DNA of 5,395 nt from Clostridiales bacterium. Its GTDB lineage: Bacteria > Bacillota > Clostridia > Christensenellales > CAG-138. The stretch spans positions 1-5,395 of the forward strand of contig JAAZFD010000168.1 of assembly GCA_012511925.1 (NCBI GenBank), in the 5' to 3' direction. Both the position numbers and the translations under genes were made by a program. The notes under the pieces are model-generated. The model was not told the DNA's origin. It was given only the letters and a program-made list of their open reading frames with translations, and ran no database searches. Below are positions 1 to 5,395 of this stretch, one piece after another; within the stretch, counting starts at the first letter, position 1; each line of letters opens with the position of its first letter.

Positions 1-2225
1 ATATTCATCTTGGACAGCTTTAACTTTTTGCTTCCTCGGGGCAGCATTATTCCAAACATATTCTCCATGAACGACTTTTTCACCCTTTGCTTTTTAGGCT
101 TTCTAAGAACGCTAAGCCCCCAGAACGTAAAAAACATAGTAACCTTTCTGCCCATTGCCGCCGCGCCGTTTGCTATTATGAAACTTGCAATCACTTTATC
201 GAGGTCGCCCGAAAATACGATTATGGTCTTGCCGTCTGGTTGGGTTGTGGTTGTAGCCACTTCGCCCTTTTTCACGCTTACTTTTGCGAAATATTCGTTG
301 CCCTTTATTTCTTTAAACAACAATACGTTGCCTGTACGCTTGCACCAAGCATCTATATCACGCAGGAAGCCCGGGTCGGAAGCTGTAACCTCAATTACAC
401 TACCCTCTTCTAAACCTTTGACAGTTTCATAAACCCTCATCAAAGGACCAGGGCATTGCAAGCCTGTGCAGTCGAGTTTTACTACCTTTTCATTTTTCGA
501 AGCGCTCATATTTTTCACCATCCCACTGTCGTGATATTCAATATTTGACTCCTTTGGAGTAATGCTGCTTTCATAGTGCGTTGACCTGTAAAAGCTTGTG
601 CCGCCTGGATAAACTTTTACATTATTAAAGCCGTTCAGCATAAGAATCCTTGCCGCATTGTAAGCTCGAATACCCCTTGCACATAGCACAATGATTTCCT
701 TGCTTTTGTCGAGATTATCTAACCTGTTGCGAATCTCTCCGAATGGAATATGCGTAGCATCTTTCACAGAAAACGCCATTAGCTCGGGGCTTTCACGCAC
801 ATCTAAAATTATTGCATCTTTGCTTTTTTCAACAGCATCCCATTCAGAGAATAAAACCTTGCCCTCTATTACGTTCTCCGCCACGAAGCCTGCCATGTTT
901 ACAGGGTCCTTTGCCGAAGAATACGGAGGTGCGTATGCGAGTTCCAAGCGTTTTAACTCGTCTATTCCGCCGCCTAAACGGATAACGGTAGCGATTACAT
1001 CAATTCGCTTATCTACGCCGTCTTGCCCTACTATTTGCGAGCCGTAAATCTTTTTGCCGTCCTTTGAAAAAATGAGTTTTAGATACAGATTCGTAGCACC
1101 AGGGTAGTACCCTGCATGCGAGTTTTGAGCGATAAGCAGCGTTTCAAAGTCCTTGCCCTTAACTAAACCCAAAGCATTAAGCGCCTTTTCGTTTGAACCT
1201 GTTGAAGCAGCCGTCATGTCAAAAACCTTTGCTATTGATGTGCCCTGTGTGCCCTCGTATTTTTCAGAGCCGCCTGCTATATTGTCGGCCGCAATTCTCC
1301 CCTGTTTGTTCGCAGGACCTGCAAGGGGAATCATGGTGGGCTTACCGTTCACGAAATCAACAACCTCTATTACATCGCCTACAGCGTAGATATTCGTGTC
1401 GGATGAGCGCAAATATTCATCGACTATAATTCCTCCCCTTTGGTTGACCGTTAAGCCAGCTTCTTTCGCCAACTCGCCATTCGGTTTTACTCCGATTGAG
1501 AGAATTACCATTTCAGAGTTTACCTTCTTGCCGCTTTTCAAGGTGATTTCTACGCCATTTTCTTTGTCTAAGAATGAGGAAACACCGTCATTCAAAATCA
1601 AATCAACGTTGTTTTGTGTGATATTTTCGTGCAAAACCTGTGCCATTTCGTAGTCGAGAGTTGCCATAACTTGGTCTAACATTTCGATTAGCGTAACCTC
1701 TAAACCAGCTTCTCGTAGGTTTTCAGCCATTTCTAAGCCAATGAAGCCTCCACCAATAACGGCGGCGGATTTTACGCCCGATTCGGTTACTAAATCTCTA
1801 ATCTTTACGGAATCGTTCACAGTCCAAAGCGTATGAATGTTGGGAGAATCTATGCCCTCAATCCTTGGCTTTATGGGAGATGAGCCTGTGGAGATTACCA
1901 AAGTATCATAGCTTTCTTGGTATTCCTCGCCACTTTCTAAGTTTTTTACTGTGATTCTCTTGTTTTCTCTGTCGATTTTTACGACCTCTTGTTTGATTCT
2001 AACATCTATGTTGAATCTGTCCTTCATAGCCTTTGGGGTTTGCAAAATCAGAGCATTCTTGCTTTTTATAGTGCCGCCAACGAAGTATGGCAAGCCGCAA
2101 TTAGCGTAAGATATATGCTCGCCACGCTCGAAAAGAATTATTTCTGCTTTATCGTCCAGTCGCCTAAGCCTTGCAGCACATGATGCGCCACCGGCTACTC
2201 CGCCTATAATCAATACCTTACTCAT
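1..2225 (-). CDS. CoA-disulfide/persulfide reductase-rhodanese-TusA-DsrE fusion protein (3' end outside window)
   Basis: Multidomain cytoplasmic flavoprotein, 741 codons visible without a stop; the C-terminus lies beyond the left edge. Residues 1-450 are a pyridine nucleotide-disulfide oxidoreductase of the CoA-disulfide reductase/NADH-dependent persulfide reductase type: FAD-binding IIGGVAGGA (residues 6-14), the single redox Cys43 in YANCGLPY, NAD(P)-binding VIGGGFIGLE (156-165), the second FAD motif YAVGDV (to 285), and the dimerisation-domain signature YAPPYSSAKDP (431-441). Residues ~455-550 are a rhodanese domain with LDVR (474-477) and active loop CARGIR starting at Cys515. Residues ~580-655 are a TusA-like domain, DCTGLQCPGPLM, with Cys591 the expected sulfur carrier. 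From Lys666 a DsrE-like domain begins (IIVFSGDLDKVIASF, then MFFTFWGLSVLRKP). Family knowledge: the reductase part reduces CoA disulfide, CoA persulfide or polysulfide with NAD(P)H. Inference: the added domains relay sulfane sulfur to or from the flavin site. ATG at 2225 is chosen because it directly precedes the FAD motif and follows a good AGGAGT. Transcribed divergently from pheST; no functional link to it is evident. Confidence 0.93.
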   Translation of the reverse strand, partial: MSKVLIIGGVAGGASCAARLRRLDDKAEIILFERGEHISYANCGLPYFVGGTIKSKNALILQTPKAMKDRFNIDVRIKQEVVKIDRENKRITVKNLESGEEYQESYDTLVISTGSSPIKPRIEGIDSPNIHTLWTVNDSVKIRDLVTESGVKSAAVIGGGFIGLEMAENLREAGLEVTLIEMLDQVMATLDYEMAQVLHENITQNNVDLILNDGVSSFLDKENGVEITLKSGKKVNSEMVILSIGVKPNGELAKEAGLTVNQRGGIIVDEYLRSSDTNIYAVGDVIEVVDFVNGKPTMIPLAGPANKQGRIAADNIAGGSEKYEGTQGTSIAKVFDMTAASTGSNEKALNALGLVKGKDFETLLIAQNSHAGYYPGATNLYLKLIFSKDGKKIYGSQIVGQDGVDKRIDVIATVIRLGGGIDELKRLELAYAPPYSSAKDPVNMAGFVAENVIEGKVLFSEWDAVEKSKDAIILDVRESPELMAFSVKDATHIPFGEIRNRLDNLDKSKEIIVLCARGIRAYNAARILMLNGFNNVKVYPGGTSFYRSTHYESSITPKESNIEYHDSGMVKNMSASKNEKVVKLDCTGLQCPGPLMRVYETVKGLEEGSVIEVTASDPGFLRDIDAWCKRTGNVLLFKEIKGNEYFAKVSVKKGEVATTTTQPDGKTIIVFSGDLDKVIASFIIANGAAAMGRKVTMFFTFWGLSVLRKPKKQRVKKSFMENMFGIMLPRGSKKLKLSKMN

Positions 2226-2230
2226 AATTT

Positions 2231-2236
2231 ACTCCT
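2231..2236 (-). promoter_or_regulatory. Ribosome binding site of the sulfur flavoprotein gene
   Basis: On the minus strand the sequence reads AAAAAGGAGT, then AAATT, then ATG. The AGGAGT core sits five bases before the start codon and supports the ATG at 2225 as the true start. Confidence 0.8.
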
Positions 2237-2246
2237 TTTTGCATAA

Positions 2247-2268
2247 TCTAAGCGTTAGAACTATTCTA
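2247..2268. promoter_or_regulatory. Two overlapping 13-bp inverted repeats, possible operator
   Basis: TCTAA-GCG-TTAGA (2247-2259) and TAGAA-CTA-TTCTA (2256-2268) are both perfect 5-3-5 inverted repeats. They share four bases and lie 22-43 bp upstream of the flavoprotein start codon, in the expected promoter/leader zone. Two half-overlapping dyads of the same geometry are a plausible binding site for a dimeric repressor or redox/sulfide regulator, but no named operator consensus is recognised. No convincing -35/-10 pair was found here on the minus strand; AT-rich hexamers such as TAGAAT are present without a good partner. Confidence 0.3.
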
Positions 2269-2305
2269 TTACTATTGGCGAAAATAATACTGTAATAAAA
2301 TCACA

Positions 2306-2386
2306 TAAGGGCTTTGTCCCTTAATCCGCCAAAGGGCATAGCCCATGTGCCTGTGGCACTTGGAATCCCGCATTTTGGGTGTGGGA
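2306..2386. repeat. Chain of four small hairpins in intergenic DNA
   Basis: Four inverted repeats follow each other closely: TAAGGG/CCCTTA (2306-2311, 2318-2323), GGGC-ATA-GCCC (2334-2344), GTGCC-TGT-GGCAC (2347-2359), and TCCCGCA/TGTGGGA (2366-2372, 2380-2386, one G-T pair). A fifth, CTACA-CCTT-TGTAG, follows at 2398-2411. None is followed by a T-run, so these do not look like intrinsic terminators. The compact string of palindromes, with no coding signal, looks like a dispersed intergenic repeat unit or a structured RNA. I favour a repeat because it lies next to other palindromic repeats, but its copy number cannot be judged here. Confidence 0.5.
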
Positions 2387-2407
2387 AAGCCAAATTTCTA
2401 CACCTTT

Positions 2408-2426
2408 GTAGGGGTGCACAATCACC
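2408..2426 (+). repeat. Possible degenerate GTAGGGG-type palindromic repeat (copy A)
   Basis: This stretch starts GTAGGGGTG and ends TCACC, so GGTG at 2413-2416 can pair with CACC at 2423-2426. It resembles the head of the clear copies at 2481-2508, 2545-2572 and 2705-2732, but the stem is shorter and the tail differs. It may be a decayed copy or a chance resemblance. Confidence 0.3.
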
Positions 2427-2480
2427 AGAAAACCAACACGACACAATTAAAAATGCTTATAAGCTGTATTCAACACAACC

Positions 2481-2508
2481 CGTAGGGGCGCGCATTGCGC
2501 GTCCGCCG
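2481..2508 (+). repeat. GTAGGGGCG palindromic repeat (REP-like), copy B
   Basis: The unit reads CGTAGGGGCG, then CGCATTGCG, then CGTCCGCCG. GGGCGCGC (2486-2493) pairs with GCGCGTCC (2497-2504) around an ATT loop, with one G-T wobble. It matches copy D, which lies on the opposite strand, at 25 of 28 positions. The head GTAGGGGCG, a self-complementary core and scattered copies in both orientations fit a REP-like intergenic repeat. No transposase is present. Confidence 0.65.
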
Positions 2509-2544
2509 TAACCACAGCGTTATATTTTCCCTGTATTACATCTT

Positions 2545-2572
2545 CGGGCGAACACAAGAGTGTCGCCCCTAC
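2545..2572 (-). repeat. GTAGGGGCG palindromic repeat (REP-like), copy C
   Basis: Read on the minus strand it begins GTAGGGGCGACAC and ends GTGTTCGCCCG. In plus-strand coordinates GGGCGAACAC (2546-2555) pairs with GTGTCGCCC (2560-2568), leaving one bulged A and a four-base loop. It shares the GTAGGGGCG head and CGCCCG-like tail with copies B and D, but the inner stem differs, so it is a different sub-type. A short T-rich stretch (TATTTTT, 2573-2579) follows at some distance; this is a poor terminator, and no upstream plus-strand gene needs one. Confidence 0.65.
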
Positions 2573-2699
2573 TATTTTTGGAGTGTTTTTTGGTTTCAAT
2601 AACGGTTTTTATACCCTATTTTCCCTTTGTGTACGCATCCGCCTTAAAATGTGCAGGTTAAGTTGGTTGTATCTTTTTTCTTCAAGCAAGCAGGTTTTT
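2573..2699. other. Intergenic spacer with no recognisable feature
   Basis: About 125 bp of AT-rich DNA with several T-runs between repeat copies C and D. I see no start codon with a Shine-Dalgarno site, no credible promoter, and no RNA-gene signature on either strand. Confidence 0.6.
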
Positions 2700-2704
2700 G
2701 TTCT

Positions 2705-2732
2705 CTGCGGACGGGCAATGCCCGCCCCTACG
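2705..2732 (-). repeat. GTAGGGGCG palindromic repeat (REP-like), copy D
   Basis: On the minus strand this reads CGTAGGGGCG, then GGCATTGCC, then CGTCCGCAG. The stem is GGACGGGC (2709-2716) against GCCCGCCC (2720-2727) around AAT. On the minus strand the one imperfect pair is a G-T wobble, while on the plus strand it is an A-C mismatch. The same G-T wobble appears in copy B on its own strand, so the unit is oriented. Compared with B, one stem pair has switched from C-G to G-C (2722/2714 here, 2491/2499 in B), which keeps the pairing. Confidence 0.65.
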
Positions 2733-2793
2733 TAGTGTTGATATGGTATTGCGATGCAATCTAATCTACGTTCTCTGCGCTACCGCACAGAAC
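2731..2793. repeat. Nested inverted repeats upstream of the pheS promoter
   Basis: CGTAG (2731-2735) can pair with CTACG (2766-2770), enclosing the hairpin ATTGC-GAT-GCAAT (2748-2760). Next comes GTTCT-c-TGCG (2770-2779) against CGCA-c-AGAAC (2784-2793) with a CTAC loop. The ten-base GTTCTCTGCG at 2770-2779 also occurs at 2700-2709, just before repeat copy D. The segment ends three bases before the pheS -35 box, so it is outside the main pheS transcript and cannot be a leader attenuator from that promoter. Repeat debris or a protein-binding region are both possible. Confidence 0.35.
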
Positions 2794-2795
2794 TC

Positions 2796-2824
2796 TTGTC
2801 AACTCCTGCCTTTAATGCTATAAT
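2796..2824 (+). promoter_or_regulatory. Strong housekeeping (sigma-A-type) promoter for pheST
   Basis: The -35 box TTGTCA (2796-2801) is one base from the TTGACA consensus. A 17-bp spacer leads to a perfect -10 box, TATAAT (2819-2824), with an extended -10 TG at 2816-2817. Transcription should start near 2831, leaving a leader of about 20 nt before the pheS ATG. That is too short for a T-box or attenuator, so control by tRNA charging is not expected from this promoter. Confidence 0.85.
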
Positions 2825-2837
2825 ATCCTGTAAACCT

Positions 2838-2846
2838 AAAGGGGGG
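2838..2846 (+). promoter_or_regulatory. Ribosome binding site of pheS
   Basis: AAAGGGGGG followed by TTAGT and the ATG at 2852, a purine-rich Shine-Dalgarno site at close spacing. The same G-run style precedes pheT. Confidence 0.75.
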
Positions 2847-2851
2847 TTAGT

Positions 2852-3877
2852 ATGACCATACAAGATTTAGACAAGATAAAACAAAATACCCTGCAAGAGT
2901 TAGAGCACATACAAGATTTAGACGGGCTAAACGCTTATTCTTCGTCCGTATTGGGAAGAAGCGGCGAGCTTACAATGGCCTTGCGTGAAATGAAGAATCT
3001 ATCGCCCGAGGAGCGTTCAGTTTTCGGACAACACGCAAACTCAATCAAAAAAGAGCTTGAAGAAGTAATCGAATCAAAGAAAAAAGCGCTTTCTGAAGCA
3101 AAGATGCAAGAATTATTCGAAAAAGAAGCCGTAGATGTAACAGCACCCGGCAAGGTATGTATTCCACGCGGTAGAATTCACCCGATGACGCAAACCTACA
3201 GGGAAATTCGAAACGCCATGATAGGCTTGGGCTTTACAACCTACGAGGGTCCTGAAATCGAATATGATGACTATTGGTGCACAAAACTGAACCAGCCTCA
3301 GGGGCATCCTGCGCGCGATATGCAGGACACCTTCTATATAAATGATAAAATAGTACTAAGAACGCATACATCCCCTTGCGAGGTTCGGTCTCTGCTAACA
3401 AAAACGCCTCCGTTTAGGCTTGTAATCCCTGGGCGAGTGTTTCGAGTTGACGAGGTTGACGCAAGCCACAGCCCTGTTTTTATGCAGATGGAGGGCTTTG
3501 TAGTCGATAAGGATTTGTCTTTACGGGATTTGAAAGGAACCTTAATAGAGTTCGTACATACCGTATTTGGCGAAAATGTGAATATGCGTATGCGCCCAAG
3601 CTAATTCCCGTTTACTGAGCCATCTGCTGAAATAGATATTTCATGCACAATCTGCGGCGGAGTCGGTTGCAGGGTGTGCAAGGGAACAGGCTGGATAGAG
3701 ATTTTAGGTTGCGGAATTATAAATCCGCATGTGCTTGAAAACTGCGGTGTTAACCCCAAGGAGTGGAGCGCTTTTGCTTTCGGAATAGGTGTTGACCGTG
3801 TAACGAGCTTGAAGTTTGGCATTTCTGATATTCGCCTTGAATATGAGAACGATGCCAGATTTTTAAGCCTATTCTAA
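2852..3877 (+). CDS. pheS: Phenylalanine-tRNA ligase alpha subunit, interrupted by one in-frame TAA
   Basis: Catalytic subunit of cytoplasmic (alpha-beta)2 PheRS, which charges tRNA-Phe. Conceptual length is 341 codons, normal for bacterial PheS (E. coli 327, B. subtilis 344). Residues 1-~95 form the helical coiled-coil tRNA-binding arm (LGRSGELT near 34-41, NLSPEER). The class II core follows: motif 1 from [11 protein letters not shown] (110-120) with [19 protein letters not shown] (169-175), motif 2 PGRVFRVDE (193-201) to FMQMEG (210-215), then FPFTEPSAE (252-260), the C-x2-C-x4-C-x2-C insert with [11 protein letters not shown], and motif 3 [10 protein letters not shown] with Ala309, the position of the E. 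coli Ala294 specificity residue. Codon 251 is TAA, so ordinary translation gives a 250-residue product lacking part of the Phe pocket and motif 3. The frame is otherwise intact to TAA at 3875-3877. Start choice: strong SD and family N-terminus. pheT follows after 13 bp. Whether it is functional is unresolved. Confidence 0.92.
3602..3604 (+). other. pheS: Premature in-frame TAA within pheS (codon 251)
   Basis: The codons read ATG CGC CCA AGC TAA TTC CCG TTT ACT, giving MRPS-stop-FPFT. Homologues have RPS/RPH followed by Tyr, Phe or His and then FPFTEPS. TAA is one base from TAT or TAC, so Tyr is the likely ancestral residue, changed at 3604. No start codon with a ribosome site lies just downstream; the first in-frame possibility is GTG at 3674, inside the Cys-rich insert, so internal re-initiation would not restore the core. 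Confidence 0.9.
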
Positions 3878-3883
3878 GGGGGG
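3878..3883 (+). promoter_or_regulatory. Ribosome binding site of pheT
   Basis: GGGGGG immediately follows the pheS stop codon and is separated by seven bases (AAAAGAT) from the pheT ATG. The whole pheS-pheT gap is 13 bp with no terminator, which fits co-transcription. Confidence 0.75.
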
Positions 3884-3890
3884 AAAAGAT

Positions 3891-5395
3891 ATGAAACTAC
3901 CACTAAAATGGTTAAAGGAATATGTTGAATTCGATATTTCGGTAGAAGAATTCGTTGATAAGATGATAATGCGTGGCTTTAAAATCGCAGAGGTGATAGA
4001 CGAAATGCCCAATATCAATAATGTTTTTGTGTGCAAGGTTCTAAAAATTGTTCAGCACGAAAACGCAGACAAACTAAGGGTTTGTACCGTAGATATAGGC
4101 AGGGAGAACACGCTGCAAATTGTTACTAATGCCACGAATTTATTTGAGGGTGCTGTAGTTCCTGTTGCCGCCTGCGGTGCTAAGCTATCTGGCAATCTTG
4201 AAATCAAAAATACGGTTATGCGCGGAGTAACGAGCGAGGGTATGTTCTGCGGTGGGCATGAGCTAAACCTCAAAGATGTTGATGTTAAAGGCGCAAGCGA
4301 TGATGGCATTTTGCTATTAAACGATGAAAGCATGGTGGGCAAAACCATTCAAGATGCTTTGGGACTTAACAGCGTAATTTTCGATATTGAGATTACCCCG
4401 AACCGCCAAGACTGCCAAAGTATTATAGGTATATGCAGGGAAGCGGCTGCCGCTCTAGGCAAGAAATTTATCGAGCCTACAATAAAGCATGTAGAGGGAG
4501 AGGGCAACGAGAAAGAATTCGCTTCCGTAACGATTGAAAACCCACAGCTTTGCCCACGCTATGCCGCAAGGGTAATAAAAAACATAAAAATTGAGCCTTC
4601 GCCGCTTTGGATGCAAAAGAAGCTAAAAAGCGTTGGACTTCGTGCTATAAACAATATAGTCGATATAACAAACTATGTGCTTATGGAGTACGGACACCCT
4701 ATGCACGCATTCGATTTGGCTTGCGTTGACAATGGAGCAATAGTAGTTAGAAACGCTTGTGAGGGAGAAAAAATAACAACCCTTGACGGAGTAGAAAGAC
4801 AAACCACTCCCGAAATGCTCTTGATTGCCGACCCCAAAAAGGGAGTTGGACTTGCAGGAGTTATGGGCGGCGAGAATTCAGAAATAACTAACGACACAAA
4901 GGCGGTGTTGTTCGAGTCTGCGGCATTCATAGCAGGAAATATTCGTAGAACCTCAAGGAAGCTGGGCGTAGTATCCGATTCTGCACAGCGTTTCATGCGT
5001 GGAGTTGAGCCTATTAACGCATACTTAGCACTTGAAAGAGCCGTAGAATTGGTTCAGGAATTAGGCGCAGGAACGGTTGTAGGCGAAGTAATTGATGTGA
5101 ACTATGCCGATGTAACACAAAGGGCAATCGAGGTTGACACAAAGCGTATAAACCGCATTATAGGCGAGGAGTTTTCGCCCGAATACATGGCGAAGATGCT
5201 TGAATCAATCAATATCGAATCAAAGGTTAAGGGCGATTCGCTTGTGGTTGATGTTCCGCATTTTCGGGTTGATATTGAAAGCGGCATAGAGTCCGACCAC
5301 GATATAGCCGAGGAAGTGGCAAGGTTGCATGGTTATGATAGATTGACTGCTACACTTATGAGCGGCAGAACGTTTTCAGGTAAGTTAGAGTCTCA
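3891..5395 (+). CDS. pheT: Phenylalanine-tRNA ligase beta subunit, N-terminal part (runs off window)
   Basis: Beta subunit of PheRS, which carries tRNA recognition and the editing site that removes mischarged Tyr-tRNA-Phe. 501 complete codons are visible, uninterrupted, of the usual ~790-810. The N-terminus MKLPLKWLKEYVEFDIS is typical. An EMAP/OB-type tRNA-binding domain spans ~40-150 (HENADKLRVCTVDIG, LFEGAVVPVAACGAKL, RGVTSEGMFCGG). The B3/B4 editing domain spans ~205-390, with GHPMHAFDL from Gly268, LAGVMGGE at 321-328 and FESA at 341-344, where conserved His and Glu editing residues are expected. The B5 domain spans ~405-475. The last visible part, FRVDIES then DIAEEVARLHGYDRL, leads into the catalytic-like module. 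ATG at 3891 has a GGGGGG ribosome site and matches the family N-terminus. It is second in the pheST operon; loss of full PheS through the upstream TAA would leave it without its partner. Confidence 0.95.
   Translation, partial: MKLPLKWLKEYVEFDISVEEFVDKMIMRGFKIAEVIDEMPNINNVFVCKVLKIVQHENADKLRVCTVDIGRENTLQIVTNATNLFEGAVVPVAACGAKLSGNLEIKNTVMRGVTSEGMFCGGHELNLKDVDVKGASDDGILLLNDESMVGKTIQDALGLNSVIFDIEITPNRQDCQSIIGICREAAAALGKKFIEPTIKHVEGEGNEKEFASVTIENPQLCPRYAARVIKNIKIEPSPLWMQKKLKSVGLRAINNIVDITNYVLMEYGHPMHAFDLACVDNGAIVVRNACEGEKITTLDGVERQTTPEMLLIADPKKGVGLAGVMGGENSEITNDTKAVLFESAAFIAGNIRRTSRKLGVVSDSAQRFMRGVEPINAYLALERAVELVQELGAGTVVGEVIDVNYADVTQRAIEVDTKRINRIIGEEFSPEYMAKMLESINIESKVKGDSLVVDVPHFRVDIESGIESDHDIAEEVARLHGYDRLTATLMSGRTFSGKLES

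Noticed and set aside
10..1653. Several 78-140 codon plus-strand frames opposite the flavoprotein gene
   Set aside because: They are antisense to a continuous, well-conserved 741-codon frame, have no Shine-Dalgarno sites, and have low-complexity Ser/Pro/Leu-rich translations typical of shadow frames.
2314..2511. 65-codon plus-strand reading frame in the intergenic region
   Set aside because: It runs through the hairpin chain and repeat copy B and has no ribosome binding site. Its C-terminal GARIARPP is just the translation of the palindromic repeat.
2546..2579. Repeat copy C as an intrinsic terminator
   Set aside because: The T-rich stretch is only five consecutive T's and is separated from the stem base. 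No plus-strand gene lies upstream, and the sequence is better explained as a member of the repeat family.
2400..2740. CRISPR array from the recurring GTAGGGG units
   Set aside because: The units are in mixed orientation, irregularly spaced and divergent, with no regular spacers and no cas gene nearby.
3602..3604. Genome-wide reassignment of UAA to a sense codon
   Set aside because: pheS itself ends at a TAA at the expected family C-terminus (3875-3877), followed at once by the pheT ribosome site. The flanking 741 and 501 codons contain no in-frame TAA, TAG or TGA, which is not expected if UAA were an ordinary Tyr codon.
3674..3877. Separate 67-codon gene starting at GTG 3674
   Set aside because: It is in frame with pheS and encodes its C-terminal motif 3. 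The GTG lies inside the conserved Cys-rich insert with no ribosome site, so it is the tail of pheS and not an independent or split gene.
4052..5287. Minus-strand frames of 61-107 codons opposite pheT
   Set aside because: They are antisense shadows of the conserved pheT frame, with no start-site signals and no recognisable protein content.

Overview
The window most likely comes from an anaerobic, low-to-moderate GC member of the Bacillota, class Clostridia. The evidence is the purine-rich Shine-Dalgarno sites, a PheS with the C-x2-C-x4-C-x2-C insert seen in Bacillus and Clostridia proteins, and a four-domain CoA-disulfide-reductase-type sulfur protein of a kind familiar from anaerobic clostridia. 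The genus cannot be named from the sequence alone.

Layout. Positions 2225 to 1 (minus strand) encode a large flavoprotein cut by the left edge of the window. Its 741 visible codons read as CoA-disulfide/persulfide reductase, rhodanese, TusA and DsrE-like domains in a row. Positions 2226-2851 are a 626-bp divergent intergenic region. It holds a pair of overlapping inverted repeats just upstream of the flavoprotein gene, a chain of small hairpins (2306-2386), several copies of a palindromic GTAGGGGCG-headed repeat in both orientations, and a strong extended sigma-A-type promoter directly in front of pheS. Positions 2852-3877 (plus strand) are pheS, and 3891 to the right edge is the first ~500 codons of pheT. 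The two form a pheST operon for phenylalanyl-tRNA synthetase.

Main oddity. pheS is full length and well conserved, but a single in-frame TAA (3602-3604) stands where homologues have an aromatic residue or His, immediately before the Phe-binding FPFTEPS motif. The frame continues intact for 90 more codons to the expected C-terminus. For an essential gene this means an error in the sequence, a recent nonsense mutation, readthrough or suppression, or a second pheS elsewhere. Genome-wide reassignment of UAA is unlikely, because the true pheS stop is also TAA and the two flanking genes have no in-frame stop over about 1,240 codons.

Second point. Two copies of the intergenic palindrome, in opposite orientations, match at 25 of 28 positions. 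Two of their three differences are a compensatory C-G to G-C swap in the stem, which suggests a mobile REP-like family with a conserved fold. I see no RNA gene, CRISPR array, phage gene or intact insertion sequence, and no clearly new biological system.
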